The notes: generated from the letters alone by a model not told the origin. Positions 44,037 to 53,463 are shown, counted from the stretch's first letter. The stretch is DNA of 64,000 nucleotides from SW132 sp038150125 (GCF_038150125.1 NZ_JBBVMF010000002.1:314373-378372); one strand, 5' to 3'. Numbers and translations are program-made.

Positions 44037-44768
44037 TTATTCCTGCAGCCACTCCACACTATTCTCCAGTATTGCGACGAACGCTTCATGGGTATGAGCA
44101 TCGCCATCATGACCAAGCGTGATGTTTAGGACTTTACCATCACCGTGTTCTGTGGCCCAGACTACCGGATATTCGTTTCCGGTATCAGGTTCAATCCCGG
44201 TTGCCAATACATGCATGTCTACACCGTCCTCATCCCGCTGAAACCGATAGAGTTCGTCGGTAATAGTAAATCGTTGTGGTACGTTCTGCATCACCGGATG
44301 ATCTTCGTCGTTTACCACAACCTCAAATTCACCAAGCGGACCGTGACTATTGGAACCACCGCCAATCAGGTTGCTGAAATACTCGGGCCAGTCCCAGATA
44401 AACCAAGTGGATGCATGTAACAAAACCAAGCCGTTTCCGGCTTCTACAAAATCTAAAATAGCATCGGGATAGGCATCGTGGTCGATCGCCTGGTTCGTAC
44501 TCATCACCAGAAGATCAGCGGTCTCCAGCTGGGAAACTGCTTCAGCGGGATCAGATGTATAGCTGACCGACGCCCCGGTTCCTGCAATGATCGTTGAATC
44601 TTCTTCATTGAACCAGCGATCAAAATTGTGATGGTCTCCACCGCCAAAGATCAGTACGCTGGGTTGATCAGCAGATTGATCGGATTGTGCTTCCGAAGAA
44701 CATGAAATGAAGGAAAAGATTAGTAAAATAGGTAATACGTATGAAAGAATAGATGTACGAGATTTCAT
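44037..44768 (-). CDS. ThuA-domain lipoprotein
   Basis: This 243-residue lipoprotein has a ThuA-like (class I glutamine amidotransferase-like) domain. The signal peptide ends LIFSFISCSSE with a lipobox Cys. The core starts VLIFGGGDHHNFDRWF near residue 38, then DLLVMSTNQAI, GLVLLHASTWFIWDW and the C-terminal YPVVWATEHGDGKVLNITLGHD. ThuA proteins are linked to sugar use but the reaction is not established. The Met at 44768 was chosen because it opens the signal peptide; the frame upstream to 44855 adds 29 non-signal residues. Placement downstream of the arabinose transporter gene, in the same orientation, suggests a role in the same pathway. Confidence 0.83.
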   Translation of the reverse strand: MKSRTSILSYVLPILLIFSFISCSSEAQSDQSADQPSVLIFGGGDHHNFDRWFNEEDSTIIAGTGASVSYTSDPAEAVSQLETADLLVMSTNQAIDHDAYPDAILDFVEAGNGLVLLHASTWFIWDWPEYFSNLIGGGSNSHGPLGEFEVVVNDEDHPVMQNVPQRFTITDELYRFQRDEDGVDMHVLATGIEPDTGNEYPVVWATEHGDGKVLNITLGHDGDAHTHEAFVAILENSVEWLQE

Positions 44769-45165
44769 TTTTGTCTGTTTTAAGTTGAATTGATCTTTTT
44801 CAATATAGTAAGGGACAATTTTGTCGAAATAAGCGAGCAACGCAATGTTAAACATGTGATTAGGTATTAAATCTGAATCTATGCTTCACGGCAGTGGCAA
44901 ACGCTTTTTCATTGAAAAATAGGAGATCGCGGGTCAACGCCCGCGATGACACCTTTTTTTTACAACCATCATATTACGTCATGCCACGCTATGGGGCGTG
45001 GCATCTCTCATTCTCGCCAGATCTGTAATCCTGCCACTGGTAACTTATTCCCGTTACAAATATGGGAGATCGCGGGTCTGTGCCCGCGATGACAAGTTAT
45101 GGTGCAGATTCAGAGATCCAGCGTCGGGGCGCGGAATGACAGCTTCCGGATTTCAAAATATATAG
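44769..45165. other. Non-coding interval with REP-like palindromes
   Basis: No gene is supportable between the ThuA and SSS genes. The region from 44925 to 45145 is filled with imperfect palindromes; the rest appears featureless. Confidence 0.55.
44925..45145. repeat. Cluster of REP-like palindromic repeats
   Basis: The motif GAGATCGCGGGT followed by GCCCGCGATGAC occurs twice (about 44922-44950 and 45064-45093), each able to form a GC-rich stem. Between them are GCCACGC / GCGTGGC (about 44980-45003) and a further partial copy at 45107-45141. Such units often lie past gene ends and can stabilise or end transcripts. Confidence 0.75.
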
Positions 45166-46917
45166 TTAACTAAAAAACAGGTAGATAATCACAATAAATA
45201 CAATCAGCAGTATTGATGTGGACATATCCAGCCAGTTCCAGCTGCTCCTGTTTTCAGACCGGTCGGTGTCAGTCAGGGTTCCAAAGGTCAGCCCGGAAAT
45301 CCTCTCGTAATCCGGCGGCTTAGTCATGTAGCTTACCCCGACCATTACAGCAACTGTTACTATAAATATGAACAGACTGTAGTACTGAAAAAACGTATTG
45401 CTCACAATCCAGAGGAATGACCCCTCGGCGTAGGCGAATCCATCAATCAGCGCAACCGGCGTATCAATGGCAAGCCTGAAAATGCCAAGAGAAAATCCTG
45501 CGAACAGTGCGGCAAGACATCCCTCCTTATTCAGTCGTTTAAAGAATATCCCCAGGAAAAAGACCACAAATATCGGCGGGGCAAGGTAAGACTGAACACC
45601 TTGCAGGTAATCATAAAGTCCCCTACTTCCCTGGATAACCGGAATCCAGGCCAGGCCAATGATAACCATGACTACAGTGGCAAGCCGTCCCATTAATACT
45701 AATCGTTCTTCTGATGACTCCGGCCGGAATTTTCGATAAAAGTCCATTGTAAACAGTGTTGACGATGCATTAAACACACCGGCAAGAGAACTCATCAGCG
45801 CAGCCAACAAACCTGCAACCACGATTCCCCGGATTCCAACGGGAAGTATCTCAGTGACAAGCATTGGAAATGCAGCCTGGGCATTTTGCGTGATTACCTC
45901 GCCATCAGCGTTAATGAGAGTTTCCTGGAGCATTGCATTTTGACCCGATTCAGCAAGTGCAAACGCGATAATACCGGGAAGGATAAAAATAAATACAGGA
46001 AGCAATTTGAGAAAAGCAGCTGCAATGGATCCGCGTCGTGCTTCCGTAATATTTTCGGCACCCAGCGCCCGCTGTACAATATATTGATCGGTCGTCCAGT
46101 ACCACAGGCCCACAATTGGTGCAGCAAAAAGCATTCCCAGCCATGGATAGTTGGTGTTGAAATACCATGCCATTCTATCTTCCTCAAGCACAGGTGCCCA
46201 TGTACCTTCCATTCCTTCAGGGACAAGTGGCTTCCACAGATCAAACATATCTTCTCCAACAATGCTGATGAGCTGATCCCAGCCGCCTATGGCCTGAAGA
46301 CCGTAAATCATTACCAGAAGAGATCCGAATATCAACACAACTGTTTGAAGAGCTTCGGTATATGCAACGGCACGCAAACCACCCAGAACAGTATAGGCGC
46401 CTGTAAAAAGGATCACGAGAATAGATCCGATCCAGAAGCTGTTCATGCCCATAAAATTCAGCTCAGGCATCAGCACACTAAATACAATACCACCCGCAAA
46501 AATCCCCACTGCAATTTTGGTGAGAACGTATGCTACCAGCGATATTCCCGATAGCAGTGTTCGAGCAAGCGGTGAAAATCGCCGTTCAAGAAACTCGGGC
46601 ATTGTAAACACTTTCGACCGGATAAAAAATGGCACCATCACCCAGCCAAGAACCAGCAGACACCAGGCGTGAAGCTCATAATGAGCCATTGCAACCCCAT
46701 CCGTAGTTCCCGATCCTGCAAGCCCAACCAGGTGTTCCGATCCAATATTTGATGAGAAAATGGATGCCCCGACAATTAAAAATCCGAGGTGGCGACCAGC
46801 GAGAAAATAGTCATCCGGCGTATCCGTTTTTTGACGGATTACCCACCAGGCAAGCCAGCCAATCAGGAAAAAATATGCGGCAATAATGACCCAGTCGAGA
46901 GTTGCTAATGTTCCCAT
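45166..46917 (-). CDS. SSS-family sodium/sugar symporter, probable L-arabinose importer
   Basis: This 583-residue polytopic transporter of the sodium:solute symporter family (SglT-like) has about 14 hydrophobic helices. Family features are YFLAGRHLGFLIVGASIFSS near residues 38-57, GAYTVLGGLRAVAYTEALQT near 172-191 and the sugar-symporter signature region with GLLAALMSSLAGVFNASSTL near 368-387. It follows araA after about 200 bp in the same direction. The likely substrate is L-arabinose taken up with Na+, inferred from the operon; galactose or glucose are alternatives for this family. Length is normal. Confidence 0.86.
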   Translation of the reverse strand: MGTLATLDWVIIAAYFFLIGWLAWWVIRQKTDTPDDYFLAGRHLGFLIVGASIFSSNIGSEHLVGLAGSGTTDGVAMAHYELHAWCLLVLGWVMVPFFIRSKVFTMPEFLERRFSPLARTLLSGISLVAYVLTKIAVGIFAGGIVFSVLMPELNFMGMNSFWIGSILVILFTGAYTVLGGLRAVAYTEALQTVVLIFGSLLVMIYGLQAIGGWDQLISIVGEDMFDLWKPLVPEGMEGTWAPVLEEDRMAWYFNTNYPWLGMLFAAPIVGLWYWTTDQYIVQRALGAENITEARRGSIAAAFLKLLPVFIFILPGIIAFALAESGQNAMLQETLINADGEVITQNAQAAFPMLVTEILPVGIRGIVVAGLLAALMSSLAGVFNASSTLFTMDFYRKFRPESSEERLVLMGRLATVVMVIIGLAWIPVIQGSRGLYDYLQGVQSYLAPPIFVVFFLGIFFKRLNKEGCLAALFAGFSLGIFRLAIDTPVALIDGFAYAEGSFLWIVSNTFFQYYSLFIFIVTVAVMVGVSYMTKPPDYERISGLTFGTLTDTDRSENRSSWNWLDMSTSILLIVFIVIIYLFFS

Positions 46918-47055
46918 AAAATGCGTGCTATAAAAGTTTAAGTTATGTTAGACAGTTCATCAAAAGCAGTTAAAGAGGGCTTTGCGCAGTAGGCACCCCG
47001 ACGAGGAAATGCCCATCTGTCAGCTGGTTTTGCGCCAACAGCATTACTTTGGGCC

Positions 47056-47084
47056 GGCTGATGGGTGGCCTTTACCCGTCAGCC
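47056..47084 (-). promoter_or_regulatory. Hairpin between araA and the symporter gene
   Basis: GGCTGATGGGT / ACCCGTCAGCC forms an 11-bp stem with one mismatch. No U-tract follows on the transcribed strand, so it is more likely an RNA-processing or attenuation element than a full terminator. Confidence 0.45.
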
Positions 47085-47116
47085 CATAGAAACAACGTGC
47101 AGACGGGGCGGCCTCA

Positions 47117-48517
47117 CTAAACTTCGACATATTCAATCCCGAGTATTCGTGCGAGCATTCGCCATTTTTCGCGCTGATCGCCAAGCTGCAGCGTTTGATG
47201 GTGAGTGCCGCCTGCACGAAGCCAGCCGTCGTTGGCAGCCCTGAGGCCACGGTCGGGTTTGAAATGGAAATAGGGCATTTCAATCGTTTCTACTTCTTCT
47301 GTATCCAGGATATCTCCATATATCGTTACCAGCCGAAACAGACCTCCCGAAAGGCCAACAAGCGAGACCATTGTAGCGGGGCCAGGCTGCGCCATAAAGA
47401 CCGGAGTGGGCGGATTATCGAGATCACCAATACCAAGCTCGCGATTGGCAAGCCTGACCGGTTTTCCCTCCCTGGCCACTTTCCAGTTACCTTCGCCCAT
47501 GTGGCTCATCAGCATCGATCCTTTTTCAAAATCCATCGCGTACATTTCAGTGAAATGCGCTGCACCGTTCAACAGGTGCCCGGCTGCCACTATGCTTGCC
47601 GCATTCGTGTCACCTTCCGCACCATAGCCATACCCCTCCGACATCAGGTTTGATGCGGCCAGCATGTTTATCTGGCTGAACCGGCCGTCGCCTTTGAACG
47701 AGTCGAAATGTGCGGAAAAGCCGTCATAGTCGTTCTTTTCAAGAAAATCTTTAAACCCAAGATACATCCTAACTGCATATCGAAGCGTGTCAGCGGGCAT
47801 ATCGTCATCTATATCAAACTGCTCTTCATGACGCTGAATCTCTTTGTCCAGCACGTCATCATTCACATCCTCCATCAACCGGTAAATGTCGCCCATATAT
47901 TCGCGATTCACTTCCGGACCTATAATACGAGTCAGTGCTGCGTCATCAGTTAAAGTATCCCCTACGCCGTGCATTTTACCAAAGGCTGCAATCTTCATTT
48001 TTTTCATCTCTGATGCAGTCATCGCTGATATTGACCAGTCAGCCACAAAGGATTTAAACTCATCACTTTTCCAATCTGCTGAGATCACCTCATACGACTC
48101 ACCGGCGGTTCTTAGCAACGCATTAGCCATATCCTGTGCGCCGTGAATACCCTGGTTGTAGGTCAGATCGGCCATATCCCAATCAGTTCGGACCACCGGT
48201 TCGGGCTGAATATTTGCCAGAAGAATCGGCAAGTTGTTTTTTTGGAGTGCCCTCACAGTTCGCATGGATGGCCCATACGTAAGCATCACAATCATGATTC
48301 CATCGAGGCCAGCATGATTAAAATTTCCCATGATCTCTTCAATATCGCTTCTGTTCCTTGCTGCTCTTGGAAACGTCCAATCGGCAACATCCGAAAGCTG
48401 ACTGCAAACATCACGGGCGTAGCCCTCCTGCCGTTCCGTAATTCCAGGCAGTGATTTGTCATAAAGTTCCTGCATGATTCCTAAAAGGCCAATTCGTGGC
48501 TTTCTATTTTTTCTCAT
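47117..48517 (-). CDS. araA: L-arabinose isomerase
   Basis: This 466-residue isomerase converts L-arabinose to L-ribulose with a divalent metal. Expected metal/acid residues are in place: Glu301 (GYGYGAEGDT), Glu324 (HFTEMYAMDF), His339 (LMSHMGEG) and His440 (AGGTHHQTL). The N-terminal IGLLGIMQELYDKSLPGI and the VMLTYGPS segment fit the family. It is shorter than the E. coli enzyme (500 residues) and lacks some loops, a form seen in several Bacteroidota-related groups. It lies 22 bp downstream of araD in the araB-araD-araA operon. Substrate assignment rests on homology plus the two operon partners. Confidence 0.9.
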   Translation of the reverse strand: MRKNRKPRIGLLGIMQELYDKSLPGITERQEGYARDVCSQLSDVADWTFPRAARNRSDIEEIMGNFNHAGLDGIMIVMLTYGPSMRTVRALQKNNLPILLANIQPEPVVRTDWDMADLTYNQGIHGAQDMANALLRTAGESYEVISADWKSDEFKSFVADWSISAMTASEMKKMKIAAFGKMHGVGDTLTDDAALTRIIGPEVNREYMGDIYRLMEDVNDDVLDKEIQRHEEQFDIDDDMPADTLRYAVRMYLGFKDFLEKNDYDGFSAHFDSFKGDGRFSQINMLAASNLMSEGYGYGAEGDTNAASIVAAGHLLNGAAHFTEMYAMDFEKGSMLMSHMGEGNWKVAREGKPVRLANRELGIGDLDNPPTPVFMAQPGPATMVSLVGLSGGLFRLVTIYGDILDTEEVETIEMPYFHFKPDRGLRAANDGWLRAGGTHHQTLQLGDQREKWRMLARILGIEYVEV

Positions 48518-48539
48518 TTACCTATCGTTAAGATTTAAA

Positions 48540-49241
48540 TTACCCCTGCCCGTAGTAGGCATCCTTTCCATGCTTTCGCTGAAAATGTTTCTTGATGAGG
48601 GTTTGTTTTAGTTTAGGCGCATCCGGCCTTATTTGCTTGGTAATGGAAGCCATTTTTGCAACTTCTTCCAGAACAGCACTTTTATAAACTGCTTCATCCA
48701 CTGATTTGCCCCATGTAAATGGAGCATGGCTGCCAACCAATATCATACCGGCATCTTCATGAGAGATTTCTCGGTTCCTGAATTCCGAGATGATCTGCAT
48801 ACCGGTTTCAAATTCATAATCGCCCTCAATCTTGTCATCTGCCATTGGCTGCGTACAAGGAATATCCATTGCAAGATGATCGGCGTGAGTGGTTCCCAGA
48901 ATAGGCAGATCCGTCAGAGACTGTGCCCAGGCTGTGGCATAGGTTGAGTGAGTGTGAACGACCCCGCCCACGTTTTCCCAATGTTTGTACAAAGCGGCAT
49001 GAGTTAGCGTATCTGATGAAGGGCGCAGTGAACCTTCAACAACCTTTCCGTTAAAGTCGACAATAACCATATCACCGGGCTCAAGATCATCATAAGGCAC
49101 ACCGCTTGGCTTGATGGCAAACACGCGATTATCACGGTCAGCTGCACTGGCGTTACCGAATGTAAACAATACGAGCTTCAGCTCGGGGAGTCGCATATTG
49201 GCTTTATACGCTTTCTCTTTGATCCCAAAATACGTGCTCAT
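48540..49241 (-). CDS. araD: L-ribulose-5-phosphate 4-epimerase
   Basis: This 233-residue class II aldolase-fold enzyme interconverts L-ribulose-5-phosphate and D-xylulose-5-phosphate, the exit to the pentose phosphate pathway. Zinc ligands His96 and His98 (VVHTHSTYATAW) and His172 (LVGSHAPFTWG) are present, with Asp77 in PSSDTLTH as a catalytic acid. FTFGNASAADRD and KPSGVPYDDL are typical substrate-phosphate segments. Length equals the E. coli AraD. It overlaps araB by 4 nt and is followed by araA, so the three are one transcription unit. Confidence 0.95.
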   Translation of the reverse strand: MSTYFGIKEKAYKANMRLPELKLVLFTFGNASAADRDNRVFAIKPSGVPYDDLEPGDMVIVDFNGKVVEGSLRPSSDTLTHAALYKHWENVGGVVHTHSTYATAWAQSLTDLPILGTTHADHLAMDIPCTQPMADDKIEGDYEFETGMQIISEFRNREISHEDAGMILVGSHAPFTWGKSVDEAVYKSAVLEEVAKMASITKQIRPDAPKLKQTLIKKHFQRKHGKDAYYGQG

Positions 49242-50947
49242 AACTGTGCCTTTGTTTCGTCATTTTCTATATGTGCTCTCGCTTCGATGACCTCACCAAA
49301 TTGCTGATATCTGCTGTAAAGTTCTTTGTAGATATCAGTCTTCTGTTTATCCGGGTGATATGTTTTTTCAAACCCGTCTCCCATAGAGGTCATTGCCTTT
49401 TCAACTGTTGGAAAAAGGCCTGCAGCCGTTGCCGCAAACATAGCTGCACCCATCGCACACGTTTCATCAGACCGTACAATTTTAATGGGCATATCGAGTA
49501 CATTGGCAAGCGTTTGCATGACATAGGGTGACTTCTTTGCCACTCCCCCCAAGCCTATCACACCATCAATTTCAATTCCTTCGGATTCAAAACGCTCAAC
49601 AATCGCTTTTGCTCCAAAGCATGTAGCTTCAACAAGTGCTTTAAACATATGAGGGGCGTCGGTGGCCAGGTTAAGTCCCTCAAATGCTGCTTTCAGATGT
49701 TGATCTGCATCCGGTGTACGGCGGCCGTTAAGCCAGTCGAGGGCGATTTCGTCATCGGGTGACGGCTCTAGTTTTGATGCGGCATCGGAAAGAATTTGGA
49801 TGGTGTGATTATCCAGGTGGGTTTGTAAGCGCTTTTTTTCTGAGCTGTTTAAAAAATCGATATCCTCCAATCCATGCTTTACCGGCCACTGTAATATATC
49901 TTTAAACCATGCATACACATCTCCAAAAGCCGACTGCCCAGCCTCGAGACCCATTAAGCCCGGGATTACGGATCCATCAACCTGACCACAAATACCGCGG
50001 ATCAATTTTCCATCGATATCGTTGTGAGGTACAACCAGCATATCACATGTTGATGTCCCCATCACACGGCTAAGATAGTAGGGTTTAATTTCTCCACCAA
50101 CGGCACCCATATGAGCATCAAAAGCCCCCACCCCTATCGTGATGTCCGTATTCAAACTCCATTTTTCAGCCCATTTGGAGGATAGCGATCCCGCAGCCTG
50201 ATCAGATGTTTCAGTAGTTCTGTAAAGCCTCTCCCTCAAACCTGACAGCAGAGGGTCCAATGAGGATAAAAATTCCTCCGACGGCAGCCCGTCAAATTCT
50301 TCATGCCACATCGCTTTATGTCCTGCAGCACAACGGCTTCTCTTCATACTGGCGACATCTGTTCCACCAGTTAGTTCGAAGGTAATCCAGTCGCAGTGTT
50401 CGGCCCAGGAATAAGCGGCGTCACGCACATTTTCATCCATTCTGCTAATGTGTAATAACTTCGCCCAAAACCATTCTGACGAGTAAATTCCGCCGACATA
50501 CTTTGTGTAGTTCGTTTCTGGCCAGGCAGAGGCGAGTGCGTTAATTTCACCTGCTTCTTCAATCGCGGTGTGATCTTTCCAGAGTATAAACATCGCGTTC
50601 GGATTCTCTTGAAATCCTTCAGTTAACGCAAGTGGTTCACCTTTCTGAGTTACCGCTACCGGCGTCGACCCGGTTGTATCAATTGACATGCCTTTAACTA
50701 AGGATTTTTCCTCGACAGACAGATCAGAAACAATCTCGCTCACGGCTGTTTCCATCGACTCGAGGTAATCCAGAGGATGCTGACGAAATTGATTCTGTGA
50801 AGGATTACAGTAAAGCCCCTGCTTCCATCGCGGGTATTCTGATGTGGAAACTCCTCTTACATTACCGTTTATATCAATCAAAATGGCACGAACGGAATCC
50901 GTGCCAAAATCAATACCAATGACTAGATCAGCAGCTTCTTTCACCAT
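49238..50947 (-). CDS. araB: Ribulokinase
   Basis: This 569-residue FGGY-family kinase phosphorylates L-ribulose. The N-terminal phosphate site is IGIDFGTDSVRAILID near residues 10-25. The substrate region includes the DTTGSTPVAV block near 112 and CAAGHKAMW with the conserved Lys, as in AraB. The C-terminal half has GLMGLEAGQSAFGDVYAWF, then DWLNGRRTPDAD and GLGGVAKKSPYVMQTLAN. It is the promoter-proximal gene of the araBDA operon and overlaps araD by 4 nt. The AraR-like palindrome lies about 80 bp upstream of its start. Confidence 0.94.
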   Translation of the reverse strand: MVKEAADLVIGIDFGTDSVRAILIDINGNVRGVSTSEYPRWKQGLYCNPSQNQFRQHPLDYLESMETAVSEIVSDLSVEEKSLVKGMSIDTTGSTPVAVTQKGEPLALTEGFQENPNAMFILWKDHTAIEEAGEINALASAWPETNYTKYVGGIYSSEWFWAKLLHISRMDENVRDAAYSWAEHCDWITFELTGGTDVASMKRSRCAAGHKAMWHEEFDGLPSEEFLSSLDPLLSGLRERLYRTTETSDQAAGSLSSKWAEKWSLNTDITIGVGAFDAHMGAVGGEIKPYYLSRVMGTSTCDMLVVPHNDIDGKLIRGICGQVDGSVIPGLMGLEAGQSAFGDVYAWFKDILQWPVKHGLEDIDFLNSSEKKRLQTHLDNHTIQILSDAASKLEPSPDDEIALDWLNGRRTPDADQHLKAAFEGLNLATDAPHMFKALVEATCFGAKAIVERFESEGIEIDGVIGLGGVAKKSPYVMQTLANVLDMPIKIVRSDETCAMGAAMFAATAAGLFPTVEKAMTSMGDGFEKTYHPDKQKTDIYKELYSRYQQFGEVIEARAHIENDETKAQL

Positions 50948-51448
50948 CTTTATGCTGTTTGGTTGATGTCAACTTGTACTCAATGATGTATGCCCGTTAA
51001 CACTTTCATATCAAGGACTAGTAAGTAAGTGTTATTGTAACACTTTTCGAGGAGTGCGTCAAATGCTACTTTCTTGTAATTGCAAATTTATAAATAGTTG
51101 AAGAGAGTTTTGTAAGACAGTTGATCAGAGATTAATCTCCGAACCTACGGGATGAAATATGGTTTAGAGAGGGATTTGCAAAACCAGGGATTTAATTTAG
51201 CAATGGAGATCCGGAATCCATTTAAGAGTTGTAAACCTAAGGCCAAACTTTTTTCAAATAGCTATAGGTGCCAAACCCAGAAATATGGAGCAATTCGATA
51301 TTTGATAAAACCAGTTTATGTACTCAAGCGCCAGCGAGAAACCACGGCTATCACATTTTACGGACGGTTTTTCATTTCAGTGATTATCGAATCTTTATCA
51401 CATAAGAAATCTCGGAAGGATTCTTTTAAGATAAGCTAATGCCGAAGC
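50948..51448. other. araB promoter region and spacer
   Basis: The first 110 bp hold the araB promoter and AraR operator (51028-51044), plus an extra AACACT half-site near 50999-51004. From 51060 to 51448 no real gene is visible; a plus-strand frame of 95 codons exists there but has no recognisable features and lies opposite the 3' end of araR. Confidence 0.55.
51028..51044. promoter_or_regulatory. AraR operator upstream of araB
   Basis: AGTGTTATTGTAACACT is a palindrome, with arms AGTGTTA and TAACACT around a TTG centre, and one more flanking base pair extends it. It is 16 of 17 identical to the site upstream of galM, and the AraR gene lies between the two targets. Confidence 0.8.
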
Positions 51449-52159
51449 CTATACTTTCGGCGGCTTGAACATCATTTTTGTTCCGCCATTCTTGTTCTTC
51501 TGTTCCGAGTACTTGTCTTCGTCGAACTTATAAAGGTAGGCCCCCTTCTTGGAATACTTCTTCTGTTTTTTGTCTGTCTTCTCAAGAACATTCATCGATA
51601 AAATGCGACGACGAAAATTACGTTTATCGAGGCTTGTCTCATAGATCGCTTCATACAGCTGCTGAAGTTCCGGAAGAGTAAAGGTATCCGGTAACAGCTC
51701 AAAACCGACCGGCTGGTTTGATGCTTTATGACGTAAACGAGCCTTTGCCAGGCTTACCATCTCTTCGTGATCAAAAATCAGGTTCGGCAGCTCATCGATA
51801 GGAAACCACTTGGCACCAAATTCCGGAAGAAGATTTTTATCATGATCATTTAGATTAATCAAAGCGTAGTAGGCAACTGATATCGTACGGGCAACAGGAT
51901 CACGGTCAACTTTACCGAATCCTTTAAGTTGTTCGAGGTAAATATCTTTCAAACCGGTAAGGGAAGAAAGTATTCGGCTGGCCGCCTCATCAAGGCTTTC
52001 ATCCGACTCAAGAAATCCCCCCATCAAAGACCAGTCCCCTTTTCGGGGTTCAAAGTTTCTTTTGATTAATAGCAGTTTCAGATCCTTGCGGTCGAAGCCA
52101 AATATAATACAGTCGAGTGCCACGTAGCACTGCTTATGTTCAGAATAAGAATAATCCAT
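51449..52159 (-). CDS. araR: AraR, NrtR-family (Nudix) transcriptional regulator of arabinose use
   Basis: This 236-residue regulator has an N-terminal Nudix-like domain (about residues 10-150) and a C-terminal winged helix (about 155-215, with RNFRRRILSMNVLEKT). The Nudix box is degenerate: GGFLESDESLDEAASRILSS lacks the EExGx catalytic glutamates, so it should sense a ligand rather than hydrolyse one. NrtR-family AraR regulators of Bacteroides bind L-arabinose and leave DNA when it is present. Location between the araBDA operon and galM, and matching palindromes upstream of both, support this role. The C-terminus is Lys-rich. Confidence 0.88.
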   Translation of the reverse strand: MDYSYSEHKQCYVALDCIIFGFDRKDLKLLLIKRNFEPRKGDWSLMGGFLESDESLDEAASRILSSLTGLKDIYLEQLKGFGKVDRDPVARTISVAYYALINLNDHDKNLLPEFGAKWFPIDELPNLIFDHEEMVSLAKARLRHKASNQPVGFELLPDTFTLPELQQLYEAIYETSLDKRNFRRRILSMNVLEKTDKKQKKYSKKGAYLYKFDEDKYSEQKNKNGGTKMMFKPPKV

Positions 52160-52264
52160 AAAATAATGTTAGTTATCAGAACAGAAAATACCGCATTTCT
52201 GCCTCAAAATTGTCAATTATAATTGAGCATGATCCCTTTAATAGATTAGGAATTTGACGTTAAA

Positions 52265-53428
52265 TTATTTAGCGCCAAATTCATACACAATTACATTACG
52301 ATATGTCTCGCCCGGATTTAATATCGTTGACGGAAAATTGGGTTCATTTGGTGAATTCGGAAAATGCTGAGGTTCAAGACAAAAACCTGAGTACTTTTCA
52401 AGTTCAATCCCATCTCGGTTTGTTAATTTGCCATCCAGAAAGTTACCGGAATAAAACTGAATTCCAGGTTCTGTGGATAAGACATTTAATGTTCTCCCCG
52501 ATCCAGGCTCCCTAACTTCAGCCTGGAGTGATATACCGTTTTCATTATTATCGGTCACAAAATTATGATCATAACCGCCCGAAACATTTTCAATGCGAGA
52601 TCCAATGGTTTTGAATTCAGTAAAATCGAATGGAGTGCCCTCTACCGGCTTTATTTCACCTGTTGGGATTAAGTCGGCCGTTACAGGCGTGTAGCTGTCG
52701 GCATGGATCTTCAGCTCGTGATTTAAAATCGTATTGGAAGGATCGCCGGTCAGGTTAAAATAACTATGCGCCGTTAGATTAACGGGCGTGGCTTGATCAG
52801 TAGTGGCTTCAAATTCAAGCCGCAGCTCATCGTTATCTGTCAGGATATAAGTTGCGGTAACATCCAGCCGGCCGGGATAGCCTTGTTCGCCATCTTCACT
52901 CGTATAGCTGAGCTTCAGAGTGTTATCGTTAATTATTTCTGCATCCCACAACACTTTATCGAAGCCCTTTGTGCCCCCATGCAGATGATGATCGCCATCG
53001 TTCACTGTCAGCTGATATTCGGTTCCACCCAGCTCGAACTCCCCGTTTTCAATCCGGTTACCATAGCGGCCTATAAGCGCTCCAAAGTACGGATGTTCGC
53101 CCAGGTACGAGTCAAGGTCATCAAATCCTAAAACAATATTTTCGATATTACCGTCTTTGTCGGGCGTTTTAAGCGAGACAATAATACCGCCATAATTTGT
53201 GATTTTAGTCTCTATTCCATTCTCGTTGGTGAGAGTAAACAGGTGAGCTGTTTGTCCGTCGCTAAGTTGACCAAATTCTTCTTTCACTATGTTTGATGAG
53301 TTAATTGATTGGGATTGATTACAAGCTGTGACAAAAATTGTAGTTGCTATGCAAATCAGTATTGCGGGCAGCATTCTTTGGATTCGAGACGTTGACTGAA
53401 AGCGCTTTTCACATATTGTTTTAAGCAT
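52265..53428 (-). CDS. galM: Aldose 1-epimerase lipoprotein
   Basis: This 387-residue mutarotase interconverts alpha and beta anomers of aldoses. The signal peptide ends ATTIFVTACNQS with a lipobox Cys, so it is probably periplasmic and membrane-bound. Core motifs are ITNYGGIIVSLKTPDKDG near residue 77, GRYGNRIENGEF with the substrate Arg, NDGDHHLHGGTKGFDKVLW, LTAHSYFNLTG with catalytic His, and the C-terminal GFCLEPQHFPNSPN containing the catalytic Glu. A Met at 53374 is an alternative start. An operator like that of araB lies about 20 bp upstream, so it is part of the arabinose response and may speed anomer conversion before uptake or isomerisation. Confidence 0.92.
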   Translation of the reverse strand: MLKTICEKRFQSTSRIQRMLPAILICIATTIFVTACNQSQSINSSNIVKEEFGQLSDGQTAHLFTLTNENGIETKITNYGGIIVSLKTPDKDGNIENIVLGFDDLDSYLGEHPYFGALIGRYGNRIENGEFELGGTEYQLTVNDGDHHLHGGTKGFDKVLWDAEIINDNTLKLSYTSEDGEQGYPGRLDVTATYILTDNDELRLEFEATTDQATPVNLTAHSYFNLTGDPSNTILNHELKIHADSYTPVTADLIPTGEIKPVEGTPFDFTEFKTIGSRIENVSGGYDHNFVTDNNENGISLQAEVREPGSGRTLNVLSTEPGIQFYSGNFLDGKLTNRDGIELEKYSGFCLEPQHFPNSPNEPNFPSTILNPGETYRNVIVYEFGAK

Positions 53429-53446
53429 GTAATACTGATGTTATTT

Positions 53447-53463
53447 AGTGTTATTGAAACACT
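53447..53463. promoter_or_regulatory. AraR operator upstream of galM
   Basis: AGTGTTATTGAAACACT differs at one position from the araB operator and has 6-bp perfect arms. It starts about 19 bp upstream of the galM start, a position suited to repression. Confidence 0.78.

Noticed and set aside
51152..51439. Plus-strand frame of 95 codons upstream of araB and opposite the araR 3' side
   Set aside because: No recognisable domain, signal peptide or ribosome-binding site, and composition looks like spacer sequence. Length is within chance expectation.
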